From Arthrobacter sp. Hiyo4 (GTDB lineage: Bacteria > Actinomycetota > Actinomycetes > Actinomycetales > Micrococcaceae): DNA of 64,000 nt. The notes below the pieces were generated by a model. It saw only the letters and a list, made by a program, of their open reading frames with translations. It made no database searches and was not told where the DNA came from. The stretch spans positions 2,356,001 to 2,420,000 of the forward strand of contig AP014718.1 of NCBI GenBank assembly GCA_002370555.1, read 5' to 3'. The position numbers and the translations under genes were made by a program. Positions 42,834-56,600 of this stretch are shown in pieces; the stretch's first letter is position 1; each line of letters starts with the position of its first letter.

Positions 42834-43703
42834 TCAGAGCTCCTGAGCGAAGTGGATGGCAAGACGGCGGAATGTCAGCTGGCCGAGGAACAGCACAGCC
42901 AGGGTGATCAGCCCAGCAATGGGAAGCCACAACGTCAGAAGCTCCGGAGGCATGGCCTTATTCACCAGTTGATCGACTTTCAGCGTCGGTTCCCAGAAGG
43001 CCCAATGGAAGACCTCGACAGCGACCGTCATGGGATTCAGCTGGTAAACCCAGAACCAAGGGCCCATGACATGTTCAACCATCGACCAGACATAAAGGAC
43101 GGGCGAGGCCCACGTGACCACCATGACGATCATGTCGACTATGTTCTCGGAATCTCGAAAGTAGACGTTGATGGCGCCAAAAATCAACCCTAATCCCGTG
43201 GCGAGCACCGCGACCATAAGGAATATCAGGCCCACAGCTGCCAACTGAAGGATCGACGGGGTCCAGCCCACCACAAGGCACGCGCCGATCAAGACCAGAA
43301 GCTGCGGGAGAAAATGCGCTCCCGAAACCCATACGGTAGCGACTGGGAAGAGTTCACGCGGCAAGTAGATCTTTCGAATGAGGTCGCGGTTATCGACAAT
43401 GGAGCGCGTGGCATTCGAAAGTGACTCCGTAAAGAAGTTGACCAGGACGATTCCGGCAAAGAGATAGATCGCGTAGTTGGGAGTGCCTCGCTGGAGGTTC
43501 AGGAAGATGCCCAGTGCCACGAAGTAAATTAGGAACTGAACCAGAGGCTTGACGTACGACCACATCAGCCCCAGCACGGAACCGCGGTAGCGCACCTTTA
43601 TTTCCTTGCGGACAAGAAGCTTAAGGAGGAACCGGTCCCCATACACGTCGAGGAGGCCCCGACCGCTTCCGGGCCTAACCAGCTGGTCGGTCGGACCTGC
43701 CAT
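42834..43703 (-). CDS. wzm: Polysaccharide ABC exporter permease, Wzm-like
   Basis: Intact 289-residue ABC-2 permease: N-terminal cytoplasmic region with VRKEIKVRYRGSVLGLMWSY, an amphipathic interface helix typical of Wzm/TagG, and six membrane helices. GSVLGLMWSYVKPL and LPRELFPVATVW are family marks. It begins directly after the glfT2 stop and ends two bases before the wzt start. With Wzt it should move an undecaprenyl-linked polymer, here most likely a galactofuranan, out of the cytoplasm. Confidence 0.92.
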   Translation of the reverse strand: MAGPTDQLVRPGSGRGLLDVYGDRFLLKLLVRKEIKVRYRGSVLGLMWSYVKPLVQFLIYFVALGIFLNLQRGTPNYAIYLFAGIVLVNFFTESLSNATRSIVDNRDLIRKIYLPRELFPVATVWVSGAHFLPQLLVLIGACLVVGWTPSILQLAAVGLIFLMVAVLATGLGLIFGAINVYFRDSENIVDMIVMVVTWASPVLYVWSMVEHVMGPWFWVYQLNPMTVAVEVFHWAFWEPTLKVDQLVNKAMPPELLTLWLPIAGLITLAVLFLGQLTFRRLAIHFAQEL

Positions 43704-46997
<3,294 letters not shown>

Positions 46998-47065
46998 TCA
47001 CCCCCGCGACACGCTCCTGCCTGATGGCTAGCTTAGAGACAAGCTGACCGTTAGGACTTCACATC

Positions 47066-50000
47066 ATGCCGCTGCACTGCACGCTCGTTCGGAGCCCGGG
47101 CGCAGCTCTCCAGGAACCACCCGTGGAGCTGACCATCGAGGGTCCGCACGGGGCTGCCGGTGCGGAACTGCAGGCCGCGCTGACGGCAAGATTCGGACCG
47201 GGGTTGTGTCAGTCGCCGGCCAGCACGTCGCTGGCCTCAGGCTCGGGCAGCCTCCGCTTGTCAACGGAGCCACGCTCGTCGACGGGGCGGACCTCACGGC
47301 GCGCGGGTCCCGGCAGCACACCTCCGACCCTCCGGCGTCACTGGCATTGGCCGTCCACAGCGGTGCCGGCGCGGGGACGGTTGTGCCGCTGCGGCGGGGC
47401 ACCTACACCATCGGCCGCAGCAATGCCGATGTTCTCATCCCAGACGCGGACCTTTCGCGCGCCCACGCACGCCTGGTGGTCACCGAGACAGCGATTACGA
47501 TTGTTGACCTGGACAGCGCCAACGGCACCGATGTGGACGGCGAGCGCGTGCGGAATGCCGTGATTTCGACGGGCTCCACCATTCGTTGCGGCAACTCCAC
47601 CATGTCGTTGGTGTTCCTTGAGCGTCCGGGTGACGGCCTGACCAACGCAGGAATGGATGTCCGCGAGCCGTTGGTTATCAGCCGCCGCGACGATCCCACG
47701 AACCGCGCGGCCCTGCTTCTGACGGCTGTGCTGCCAGTGGTCATTGGCGTGGGGCTTGCCGTCGTGACCGGAATGTGGATGTTCCTGGCCTTCACGGCCG
47801 TCTCCGCGATCTCCATCCTGGTGCCGGTGATCGGCGGGCGCCGGCAACGCCGCGAACTCGCTGCCGCGGTCCGGGCCGCGGTCACCCAGGACCAGGAACG
47901 ACGACGGCGGGCCGCGCCGCCGCTCTCGGACCTGACCATCGGGGATACAACAGGTAGGGACCGTGCCGGGCCGCGCACCGACCAGGGCATCTGGCTGCGG
48001 CTGGGCCAGGCAATCCAGCCGGCCAACCTCCGGTTCGAGCCCACGGATTCGGGACGCGCTGTCCCTTCAGCCGGTATGCTGCCACTAACGCTCAGTCCAG
48101 CCAGACCCCTCACCAGCATCCGCGGGCCACGCGCCGCCGTCGACGGGCTGGTGCGTTCACTCCTGATGCAGATTGCCTGTTATCCGCTTGGCCGGAATAC
48201 CCGGGTGGTCATCCATGGCAAGGCGGAGCAGCTCCCCCTGGCCGCACGGTATCTGGACGGCGTCACTCTTTCCAGTAACTCAAGTACTCTCGGGACCATG
48301 CTTAAGCGAAGCTTCGGGCCTGCCCATGGACACGGACTGCTCCTTCTTATGGACGGCCTTATGGACGGCACGGAGTCCTCGACCAGGATCACCGCCACCG
48401 CATTGGAACACGGGTGGCAGGTCATCCATGCCCGCGAAGGCGCGTCCGCGCTGACGAATGCTGACGTGGAACTCGGTGAACGCTCGTCTGTGTTCAATGA
48501 CGGTGATGACAGCATCCGATTCGCTCCCGATCTGGCGCCCGTTGACGTCTTCAACAGGTTTTGCCATCGGCTGGCGCGGGAGGCAAACCAGCCAGTCAGA
48601 GCGGGACGGCCCATTCCCACGTCCTGCAGACTCGCAGAGCTGCTGCCCCACTCCACGCCCGAAACATCCAGTCGATGGTCAGCAAACAACAGCTTGCCGG
48701 GGCTTGCCGTTCCCTTAGGGCGCGGTCTTGAGGGTGTCCGGACACTCGATCTCCAAAACGACGGACCCCACCTGCTGGTCGCCGGGACCACTGGCTCCGG
48801 AAAATCCGAACTCCTGCGCAGCATCACTATTGCTCTCGCCCTCAGCTACGCGCCGGACCGCATCAGCTTCCTCTTTGTGGATTTCAAGGGCGGCTCCGGA
48901 CTCGGACCCCTGACCGGGCTCCCGCACTGTGTGGGTATGCTCACCGACCTGAGCAGCCATGAGCTCGAACGCGCCCTGCAGTCCCTCCGCGCCGAAATCA
49001 AATTCCGGGAACAAAGCCTTGCGGCAGTTCAGGCACCGGACCTGACGACATTCCGGGCAACGTCCGCGGGCCGCGCGTCGCCGCTCCCCATCTTGTAATC
49101 GTCATAGATGAATTCCGGATGCTGGTGGAGGATGCTCCCGAATCGCTCCGGGAATTGATGAGGATCGCCGCCATCGGCCGTTCCCTGGGCATCCACCTGA
49201 TCATGGCCACACAACGGCCCCAGGGCGCGCTGACGGCCGACATCCGCGCCAACGTCACCACCAGCATCGCGTTGCGCGTCCAGTCGGAGATGGAATCCGT
49301 GGACATCATCAATTCGAAGGCCGCGGCCGGGATCAGCGTCGATACTCCGGGCCGGGCTTACCTGGCCCGTGGAACGGAGGCTCCGCTGGAGTTCCAGGCC
49401 GGATCCCTGACAGCCGGAGCCATCCGATCCGAACCCGCCGGAATCTCGGTATGGTTGGCCTCCGAGTACATCGATGCCCCTGCATTGCCAGGGGGTTCCG
49501 GATCCGCCGGCCATGAACCGACGCCTGCCGAGGCAACCGCCCCGCTGATAGCTTCCATGTCCGCGTTGTGGGAGACCATGAACCGTCCGGCAATCCGGAA
49601 GCCGATTGCTGCACCGCTCCCCTGTCTCCTCCCCGAACCTGCAGGCTCGTCCACCCCGGGACCGCGGAAAGCGACGCTGACGACGACGATGGCGCAGGTA
49701 ACAGGACCAAGGCCGACGCCGGTGCCACCAGCTGGTCCGTAACGCTCGGCCTGATGGACCTGCCCGCCGAACAGCGAACCGCACCCTTGATCTGGGAACC
49801 TGCCGACCAAGGACACCTGGCCCTTGTTGGCGGCCGGAATCAGGAGTGCCCGAGGCCGTCCGGCTGGCAGTCCTCGGTTTGGCGTCCCATGCCCGGGAAT
49901 CCCACTTGTATGTGCTGGACCCGGACAGTTCCTTCGTGGGGTTGGCTTCCCACTGCCGGGTGGGCGCCGCTGCAAGACTGCACGAACTTCGCCGTGCCGT

Positions 50001-51141
50001 ACGCATCCTGGAGCGTCTGGCACGGGAGCAGTCACTCCGGCTGGGACGTCCCGCCGCTGACGACGACATACCGCTCGTGCTCGTGATTGCTGGCTGGGGA
50101 TCCTGGCTCTCGGCCCTACGTGCCGGGCCGTTGGCGTGGCCGAGGACGTTCTCCATGACCTTGTCCGGGATGGAAACCGGGCCGGTATCACGGTGATCAT
50201 CTCGGGACAGCGGGAACTGGTCACTTCCAGGTTCTTCGCAGCTGTTCCCAACCGGGTGTACTTCCCGACCGGATCCAGCGACGACAGCCGGATTGCCTGG
50301 CCGAAACTGCCTCCGACGGCGCCCGCAGTGGGAAGGGGCGTCGCTGTGGGCGCGCTGTCGGGTGGAAGAACTACAGTCTGCCAGTTCTACACGGCTGCCG
50401 GCGCTGAGGCCGAAGATCCGGGGGAGCCAAGCGCCGGAGCCCTCCCTTCGGCGTCGACCATTCCGAGTGGAGCCCCTGCCGGCCGTGGTTCCCGCGGCCT
50501 GGATCATGAACCGGGCGGCGCCTCAGATCCCGGCTCAACCGAAAGGCGGGATCCCACTGGGGCAGCGCGTCCTCCGCATCGGCGTGGGCGGCGACGAACT
50601 TGAACCGATATCCGTCCGGGCGCCTGCGGGTGGAGTGCTGGCCGTGCTGGGCGGCCCTTCGTCTGGCAAGTCGTCTTTCCTCCGGCTCCTGCCAAAGGTC
50701 AACCCTGAAACAGGACCGTGGCTTATGCCGGAGCAGGACACCGACCCGGGTGCCTATTGGTCCGGAATCCTGCGCCACGCCACCACGGGCGGTCTGGAAC
50801 GGAACTCGGTGGCGTTGGTTGACGATGCGGACCTGTTGCTGCAGGACGTCACCCGTGACCTTGCCGACCTCAACACGCTTGGAATCACGGTGGTTATGAC
50901 TGTGGGATACAGTCCGATACTCACCCAGCGGGTTCCATTGGCGCTCCAGGCACGCAACTTGGGCTGCGGCATCCTGATCGCGCCCCGGACCGTTATGGAC
51001 GGCGACCTCTTAGGGGTCCGCTTCGAGACGGAACCCAACCCGCCACCGGGACGGAGCGTTCTCATCCAGAACGGCCGCGCCACCGCCGTCCAGCTGGGCT
51101 GGGTACCGCCGAATCAGTTGAAGGACGGATTGGCCGCCTAA
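47066..51141 (+). CDS. FHA-FtsK/SpoIIIE ATPase of EssC/EccC type (about seven frame breaks)
   Basis: Membrane-bound motor ATPase resembling the core ATPase of type VII secretion. From ATG 47066 the order is: a short N-terminal domain, an FHA domain (YTIGRSNADVLIPDADLSRA, DLDSANGTDVDG), two membrane helices (LLLTAVLPVVIGVGLAVVTG, MFLAFTAVSAISILVPVIGG), then three ATPase modules. Module 1 has Walker A AGTTGSGKSELLRS and Walker B ISFLFVDFKGGSG, with VIVIDEFRMLVED and MATQRPQG; module 2 has a degenerate loop VGGRNQ; module 3 has GGPSSGKSSFLR and VALVDDAD. The frame order is consistent with about seven single-base losses, giving about 1,360 residues. The FHA domain fits EssC rather than EccC. No WXG100, EccB, EccD or mycosin gene is in view. 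Confidence 0.82.
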
Positions 51142-51155
51142 AGTGCCGGTGGCGC

Positions 51156-51593
51156 CTAGAATGCCGGAGGCGAATCGCCTGTCCGGGATGCGTAGCTGAT
51201 GACGCGTTTGTCGAACAGGAGCACTATGGCCGCAAGCGCCGGCACCACCATGGCGATCCCCGCCCAAATGACGCCGCCGGTAAGGGTCGGGACGCCGATA
51301 GTAAGGACAAACAGCTGGGCGACCAGCGCCGCTGCCCTCGTCCACCGGCGCCCACGGAACAGCAAGTGCCCCACCGAATAGAGCCAGGCCGAGAACGCGA
51401 TCAAGAGGACCAGCGTAAATACGGCTCCCCAGAAAGACAGGACCGGTGCACCGGTCAGGAGTTCGTAGCCGTACCAGGCGGCGGCAACCAATAGCGCGGT
51501 GGCCTCAGCGGCAACAACAAGAGCTATCGCCACAATGCCGCACGGGCGCGTGGATGGCGAAGGATCTGCAGGGTTCGTGGTGGGTCTTGACAC
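51156..51593 (-). CDS. Four-helix membrane protein, function unknown
   Basis: A 145-residue protein with a polar N-terminus and four hydrophobic helices (GIVAIALVVAAEATALLVAA, LSFWGAVFTLVLLIAFSAWL, AAALVAQLFVLTIGVPTL, GIAMVVPALAAIVLLF). Convergent with the EssC-like gene, with 14 bases between stops. No family recognised with confidence; similar small membrane proteins are common near whiB in this order, but I see no functional motif. Confidence 0.7.
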   Translation of the reverse strand: MSRPTTNPADPSPSTRPCGIVAIALVVAAEATALLVAAAWYGYELLTGAPVLSFWGAVFTLVLLIAFSAWLYSVGHLLFRGRRWTRAAALVAQLFVLTIGVPTLTGGVIWAGIAMVVPALAAIVLLFDKRVISYASRTGDSPPAF

Positions 51594-51688
51594 ACTGGCA
51601 CCCTACCGGAGATAGTCGGACAGTGGCGGGGGTCGGCAATGCCCGTGTGATGTATCGCTCAGCTATCCGAGGATTTCAAGCAGTATTA

Positions 51689-51757
51689 CCCCTTGTTTAC
51701 ACAGCGTTAACATGACAGGCTTGACTGAGATGACCAAGGGGGCCCTCAGGGCCCTTT
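51689..51757 (+). promoter_or_regulatory. Terminator hairpin with a complementary upstream segment in the whiB1 leader
   Basis: AAGGGGGCCC (51736-51745) pairs with GGGCCCTTTT (51748-51757) through a short loop, using two G-U pairs, and is followed by a T-rich stretch: an intrinsic terminator about 65 bases before the whiB1 start. CCCCTTG at 51689-51695 is exactly complementary to CAAGGGG at 51735-51741, the 5' arm, and could form an alternative structure. This may be a transcription attenuator, or the end of an upstream small RNA. The promoter position is unknown. Confidence 0.45.
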
Positions 51758-51823
51758 TCCTTTGTAGCTACTAGTGAATTATTTCACAAAGAGCTTTTCC
51801 CAGAATTGGAGCAACTGATCAGC

Positions 51824-52072
51824 ATGGATTGGCGTAACCGCGCGGCGTGCCTCGACAAGGACCCGGAACTGTTTTTCCCCGTAGGAAACACAGGTCCTGC
51901 CCTCCTCCAGATTGAGGAGGCCAAAAGCGTTTGCCGCCGCTGCCCCGTCGTTGACACTTGCCTCCAGTGGGCTCTCGAGTCCGGCCAGGACGCCGGCGTC
52001 TGGGGCGGCATGAGCGAAGACGAACGCCGTGCCCTTAAACGCCGCGCCGCACGCGCCCGCCGCGCCTCCTAG
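51824..52072 (+). CDS. whiB1: WhiB1-type iron-sulfur transcription regulator
   Basis: An 82-residue 4Fe-4S WhiB protein starting at MDWRNRAACLDKDPELFF; the four cluster ligands are Cys9, Cys37, Cys40 and Cys46 (CRRCPVVDTC). The turn GVWGGMSEDERR and a basic C-terminal tail for DNA and sigma-factor contacts follow. It is nearly collinear with mycobacterial WhiB1, an essential nitric-oxide-sensitive regulator that partners the primary sigma factor. ATG 51824 is preferred by this match; a TTG six codons upstream would sit closer to no better ribosome-binding site. The neighbouring pdtaS gene is convergent, as in mycobacteria (Rv3219/Rv3220c). Confidence 0.95.
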   Translation: MDWRNRAACLDKDPELFFPVGNTGPALLQIEEAKSVCRRCPVVDTCLQWALESGQDAGVWGGMSEDERRALKRRAARARRAS

Positions 52073-52113
52073 GCTCGGTCCTTAAGGCCCTGGCACCAAC
52101 AAGCCTCACACAA

Positions 52114-52147
52114 CGATGGCCGTAACCCTTCCGGGTTGCGGCCATCG
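52114..52147. terminator. Bidirectional terminator between whiB1 and pdtaS
   Basis: CGATGGCCGTAACCC pairs with GGGTTGCGGCCATCG around a TTCC loop, with one G-U pair: a 15-pair stem between the two convergent genes. Confidence 0.85.
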
Positions 52148-52176
52148 GCTGTTAAGTCATGTGCAACGTCCCCGGG

Positions 52177-53646
52177 CTACCTGGCCGCCAGGCTCAGGCG
52201 GATCTGGACAGCCGTTCCGCCGCCGTCGCGCGGGTGCCACGCGATGGTGCCGCCCAGCTCACTGGTGACCAGCGTGCGGACAATCTGCAGCCCCAGACCC
52301 TCGACGTGCGGTGTATCCGGCAGTCCCACACCGTCGTCGGCAATGGTGACGGTCAGCAGTTCCTCGCCGTCTTCCTCTTCGGAACGGTCCGCGATGAGCC
52401 ACACGGTGCCGGTCCGTCCTTCGAGCCCGTGCTCGACGGCGTTGGTCACCAGTTCGTTGATGACAAGTGCCAGCGGGGTGGCGAAGTCGCTGGGCAGTTC
52501 CCCAAACAGTCCGGACCGCTCGGTCTTGACCTGCTGCGATGGCGAGGCGACCTCTGCGGACAGCCTGAACTGGCGGCCGATCAGCTCGTCGAAGTCAACG
52601 CTCTGGGCCAATCCCTGTGAAAGAGTCTCGTGGACCAGCGCGATGGTGGCCACGCGCCGCATAGCCTGCTCCAGGCCCTGCTTGGCTTCGTCGCTGACCA
52701 TCCGGCGGGACTGCATACGCAGCAGGGCTGCCACGGTCTGCAGGTTGTTTTTCACCCTGTGGTGGATCTCGCGGATGGTCGCATCCTTGGTAACAAGTTC
52801 CATCTCCCGGCGCCGCAGTTCGGACACGTCCCGGCACAGCACCAGCGCACCAAAGCGCTGCTGCTCATCCCGCAGCGGGATGGCCCGCAGCGACAGGCTC
52901 ACACCACGGGATTCAATCTCACTACGCCACGGCATCCGCCCGGTCACCACCAGCGGCAACGTCTCGTCAACCAGGCGCCGGTCCTTCAGCAGGCCAGCGG
53001 TCACCTCGGCCAGGGAACGGCCTTCCAGCGACTCGCCGTCGCCCAGCCGCCGGAAAGCCGACACCCCGTTGGGGCTTGCGTACTGCACAATTCCTTCGGC
53101 ATCGAGCCTGATCAGGCCGTCCCCCACACGAGGCGCGCCGCGGCGCGAACCGGTGGGCGAGGCAAAGTCAGGCCACAGCCCCAGCGTTCCCATCCGGAGG
53201 AGATCGTAGGCGCACTGCCGGTACGTCAGCTCCAGGCGGGACGGCATCCGGGAACTGGACAGGTCCATGTGGGTGGTCACCACAGCCAGGGTCCGGCCGT
53301 TGCGCACCATCGGCACAGCCTCCACCCGCAACGCCATGTCAGTGCTCCAGTTGGTCTCGCTGGACCGCTCGATGGCACGGCTGCTCCAGGCCTTGTCCAC
53401 CAGCGGCTGCAGGTCCTGCCGGATGGGCTCGCCCACGAAGTCGCCGTGGAACACGGTGTGCGTGGTGGACGGCCTGACGTGGGCCAGCGCAACATAGCCG
53501 TGGTCCGGGTGCGGGAACCATAACGCCAAGTCGGCGAAGGCCAGGTCAGCGACCATCTGCCAGTCGCCCACCAGGAGGTGCAGCCATTCGGCATCGCCCG
53601 GCCCGAAATCAGCGTGTTCCCTGATGGGGTCCGTAAAGATTGCCAC
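52177..53646 (-). CDS. pdtaS: Sensor histidine kinase, PdtaS-like
   Basis: Intact 489-residue soluble kinase. Residues 1-150 form a GAF-like sensor, about 175-290 a PAS domain (GLIRLDAEGIVQYASPNG), followed by the HisKA_2 dimerisation helix with the phosphorylated His in REIHHRVKNNLQTVAALL and an HATPase domain (VINELVTNAVEHG, IADDGVGLPD, GLGLQIV). There are no membrane helices. PdtaS phosphorylates PdtaR, an ANTAR antiterminator that binds RNA; pdtaR is not in this window. Metal- and NO-responsive signalling is known for the mycobacterial protein only. Confidence 0.93.
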   Translation of the reverse strand: MAIFTDPIREHADFGPGDAEWLHLLVGDWQMVADLAFADLALWFPHPDHGYVALAHVRPSTTHTVFHGDFVGEPIRQDLQPLVDKAWSSRAIERSSETNWSTDMALRVEAVPMVRNGRTLAVVTTHMDLSSSRMPSRLELTYRQCAYDLLRMGTLGLWPDFASPTGSRRGAPRVGDGLIRLDAEGIVQYASPNGVSAFRRLGDGESLEGRSLAEVTAGLLKDRRLVDETLPLVVTGRMPWRSEIESRGVSLSLRAIPLRDEQQRFGALVLCRDVSELRRREMELVTKDATIREIHHRVKNNLQTVAALLRMQSRRMVSDEAKQGLEQAMRRVATIALVHETLSQGLAQSVDFDELIGRQFRLSAEVASPSQQVKTERSGLFGELPSDFATPLALVINELVTNAVEHGLEGRTGTVWLIADRSEEEDGEELLTVTIADDGVGLPDTPHVEGLGLQIVRTLVTSELGGTIAWHPRDGGGTAVQIRLSLAAR

Positions 53647-53674
53647 TGCACCTCCAGTTACGACGCCGGGATTC

Positions 53675-56600
53675 CTAGCGTCGGACGATTGACCTCAAGA
53701 GCCTCAATGCTACCGACAGTGAGGCCATGTCGTCGGCTTCGAGCGAGTTGACCTCGTCAAACATGCTCTTTGCCCTGCCCAGCTGCTCGGCATTCTGGCG
53801 TTCCCAGTCCTTCAGCCTGTCCTCCGCGGAGTCCCCGGACGCCGTCGACTCGAGTACCGCCGTCGTCATGTCCGAGACGGTGGAATAGAGGTCATCCCGG
53901 AGTGCGGCCCTGGCCAGTGCCTGCCACCTGTCCTGGCGCGGCAGGCTGCTGATCCGTTCCAGCAGCGAGTCAGCGTGGAAGCGGTTGAACACTGTGTAGT
54001 AAACGGCCGCAATCTCCTCCACCGGCTCCTTGCGGGCATGCACGATCTTGGCGATGTCCAGCAGGACAAAGCTCTCGAAGAGCTCCGCCCACCGGAAGGC
54101 AAGCCGCTCCGGGAGTTCCCACGCACGCGCGGTCTCCAGCCAGTCCGCAACGCGGTCACGGTCATCACCACGCAGGTAGTCCAGGAGCCGGGCCCGCATC
54201 GGGTCCAGGAGCGGCTTGAACTCGGCCACGGTGTCCGCGATGGCCGGGACGTGCCGCCCTGCGCCAACAGCCAACGGACAGCGCGGTCCAGCAGACGCCG
54301 GATGTCCAGGTGGACGGTGCTCCAGTGCTCTGTGGGGAACGACGCCGGCAGGCTGTTCAGCTCCCCCACCATAGTGTTGAGGTCGAAAATCTCGCGGAGC
54401 GCCACAAATGCCTTGGCCACAGCCACTTCCGTGGCCGAGGTTTCCTCCATGGTCCGGAAGGCGAACGTGATGCCGCCCAGGTTGATCATGTCGTTGGCCA
54501 CCACCGTGGCAATAATCTCGCGCCGCAGCGGATGGGTGTCCAGCTCGGCGTCGAACCGTTCGCGCAGCTGCTGCGGGAAGTACGCGCGCAGCGTCCCGCG
54601 GAACCACGGATCGTCGGCGAGGTCGCTGTCACGCAGCGCCGAGGCCAGCTCGATCTTCGCATAGGCCGCCAGCACCGAGAGCTCCGGTGACGTCAGCCCC
54701 TGGCCCTGGCTCAGGCGCTCCCGCAGGGTTTCGGTGCTGGGCAGCGCTTCAAGGTCACGCTTCAGGTCCGCCGATTTTTCCAGCCAGTCCATCAGGCGCT
54801 CATAGCTGGGGCTCCAGTCGGCCACCCGCATCCGGTCGTTCAGGAGCAGGATGTTCTGGTCCACGTTGTCCTCGAGGACCAGCCGACCCACCTCGTCCGT
54901 CATGGAGGCGAGGAAGCCTGCCCGTTCCTCCGGGTCAGCTTGTCCGCAGCCACCATCCGGTCCACAAAGATCTTGATGTTCACTTCATGGTCGGAGCAGT
55001 CGACGCCGGCCGAGTTGTCGATCGCGTCGGTGTTCAGGATGACCCCTGCAGGGCGGCTTCGATGCGGCCGCGCTGCGTCATGCCCAGGTTTCCGCCTTCG
55101 CCAACCACCTTGACCCGCAGGTCCTTGCCGTCCACGCGAATGCTGTCGTTGGCCTTGTCACCCACGGAGGCGTTGGACTCGGTGCTGGCCTTGACGTACG
55201 TTCCGATCCCGCCGTTGTAGAGCAGGTCTGCGGGGGCGAGCAGTATGGCGCGGAGAAGCTCCGGCGGGCTGAGCTCGGTGGTTGTCTCGGGCAGGCCCAG
55301 GGCCGCCCGGACCTGCCGCGAGACCGGAATGGACTTGGCCTGGCGGCGTACACGCCGCCGCCTTCGCTGATGAGGGATTTGTCGTAGTCGTCCCACGAGG
55401 ACCGCGGCAGTTCGAACAGCCTCCGGCGTTCCACGAACGACGATTCCGTTTCCGGTGCGGGTCAAGGAAGATGTGCCGGTGGTCGAACGCTGCCAGCAGC
55501 CGGATATGCCGGGACAGGAGCATGCCGTTGCCGAACACATCGCCGGACATATCACCCACGCCCACCACGCTGAACGGCTGCGTCTGCGTGTCCACGTCGA
55601 GCTCGCTGAAGTGGCGTTTGACCGATTCCCAGGCGCCACGGGCCGTGATGCCCATGGCCTTGTGGTCATAACCCACCGAACCTCCGGAGGCGAACGCGTC
55701 ACCGAGCCAGAACCCGTATTCCGCGGCCAGCCCGTTGGCGATGTCCGAGAACGTCGCCGTCCCCTTGTCCGCCGCCACCACTAGGTAGGAATCGTCGTCG
55801 TCGTGCCTGACAACGTCCGACGGCGGCACTACAGTTTCGCCCTCAGCTCCGGTGACGAGGTTGTCAGTGAGGTCCAGCAGGCCCCGGATGAACGTCTTAT
55901 AGCTTTCAACACCCTCCGCCATCCAGGCGGCACGGTCCGCGGCGGGATCGGGCAGCCGCTTGGCGAAGAAGCCGCCCTTGGCCCGGTGGGAACGATGACC
56001 GCGTTCTTGACGGTCTGCGCCTTCACCAGGCCAAGGATCTCCGTCCGGAAATCCTCGCGCCGGTCAGACCAGCGCAGGCCGCCGCGGGCCACCTTGCCGA
56101 AGCGAAGGTGGACGCCCTCAACCCGCGGGGAGTAAACCCAGATTTCGAACATCGGCCGCGGGAAAGGCAGGCCCTCAATCCGGGCAGGATCGAGCTTGAA
56201 GCTCAGGTGCGTCTTGTACTGGAAGTAGTTGGTGCGGAGGGTCGCCTCGATCAGGTTGGCCAAAGTCCGCAGCACACGGTCGGCGTCGAGCGTTGCCACC
56301 TCTTCAATGGCAGCTGACAGCTCGCCGCGGACTTTCTCCTGCGCCGCAAGGCGCTCAGTCCCGCTCAGGACGGGATCGAACCGGGCCGCGAAAAGAGCCG
56401 TCAGGGCCTTGGTGACATCGGGATTGGCGAGCAGCGTGTCCGCCATGAAGCCCACCGAGTTGGTATTTCCCATCTGTCGCATGTACCGGGCATAGGCCCG
56501 CAGGACCGTGATCTGACGCCACTGCATCCCCTCACGCAGCACCAGCCGGTCAAAACTGTCCGACTCAACGGCGCCGGATACGGCGGCACCGAACGACTCA

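Noticed and set aside
49029..50507. A 492-codon open frame on the minus strand
   Set aside because: It lies opposite the FtsK-like gene, whose conserved motifs are unmistakable; the reverse frame has Arg/Ser/Pro-rich shadow composition and no domain.
47066..51141. A complete type VII secretion locus
   Set aside because: Only the ATPase is present; no WXG100, EccB, EccD, EccE or mycosin gene could be found in the window.
51661..51823. 6C small RNA upstream of whiB1
   Set aside because: The loops do not carry the runs of six or more C residues that define that RNA class.
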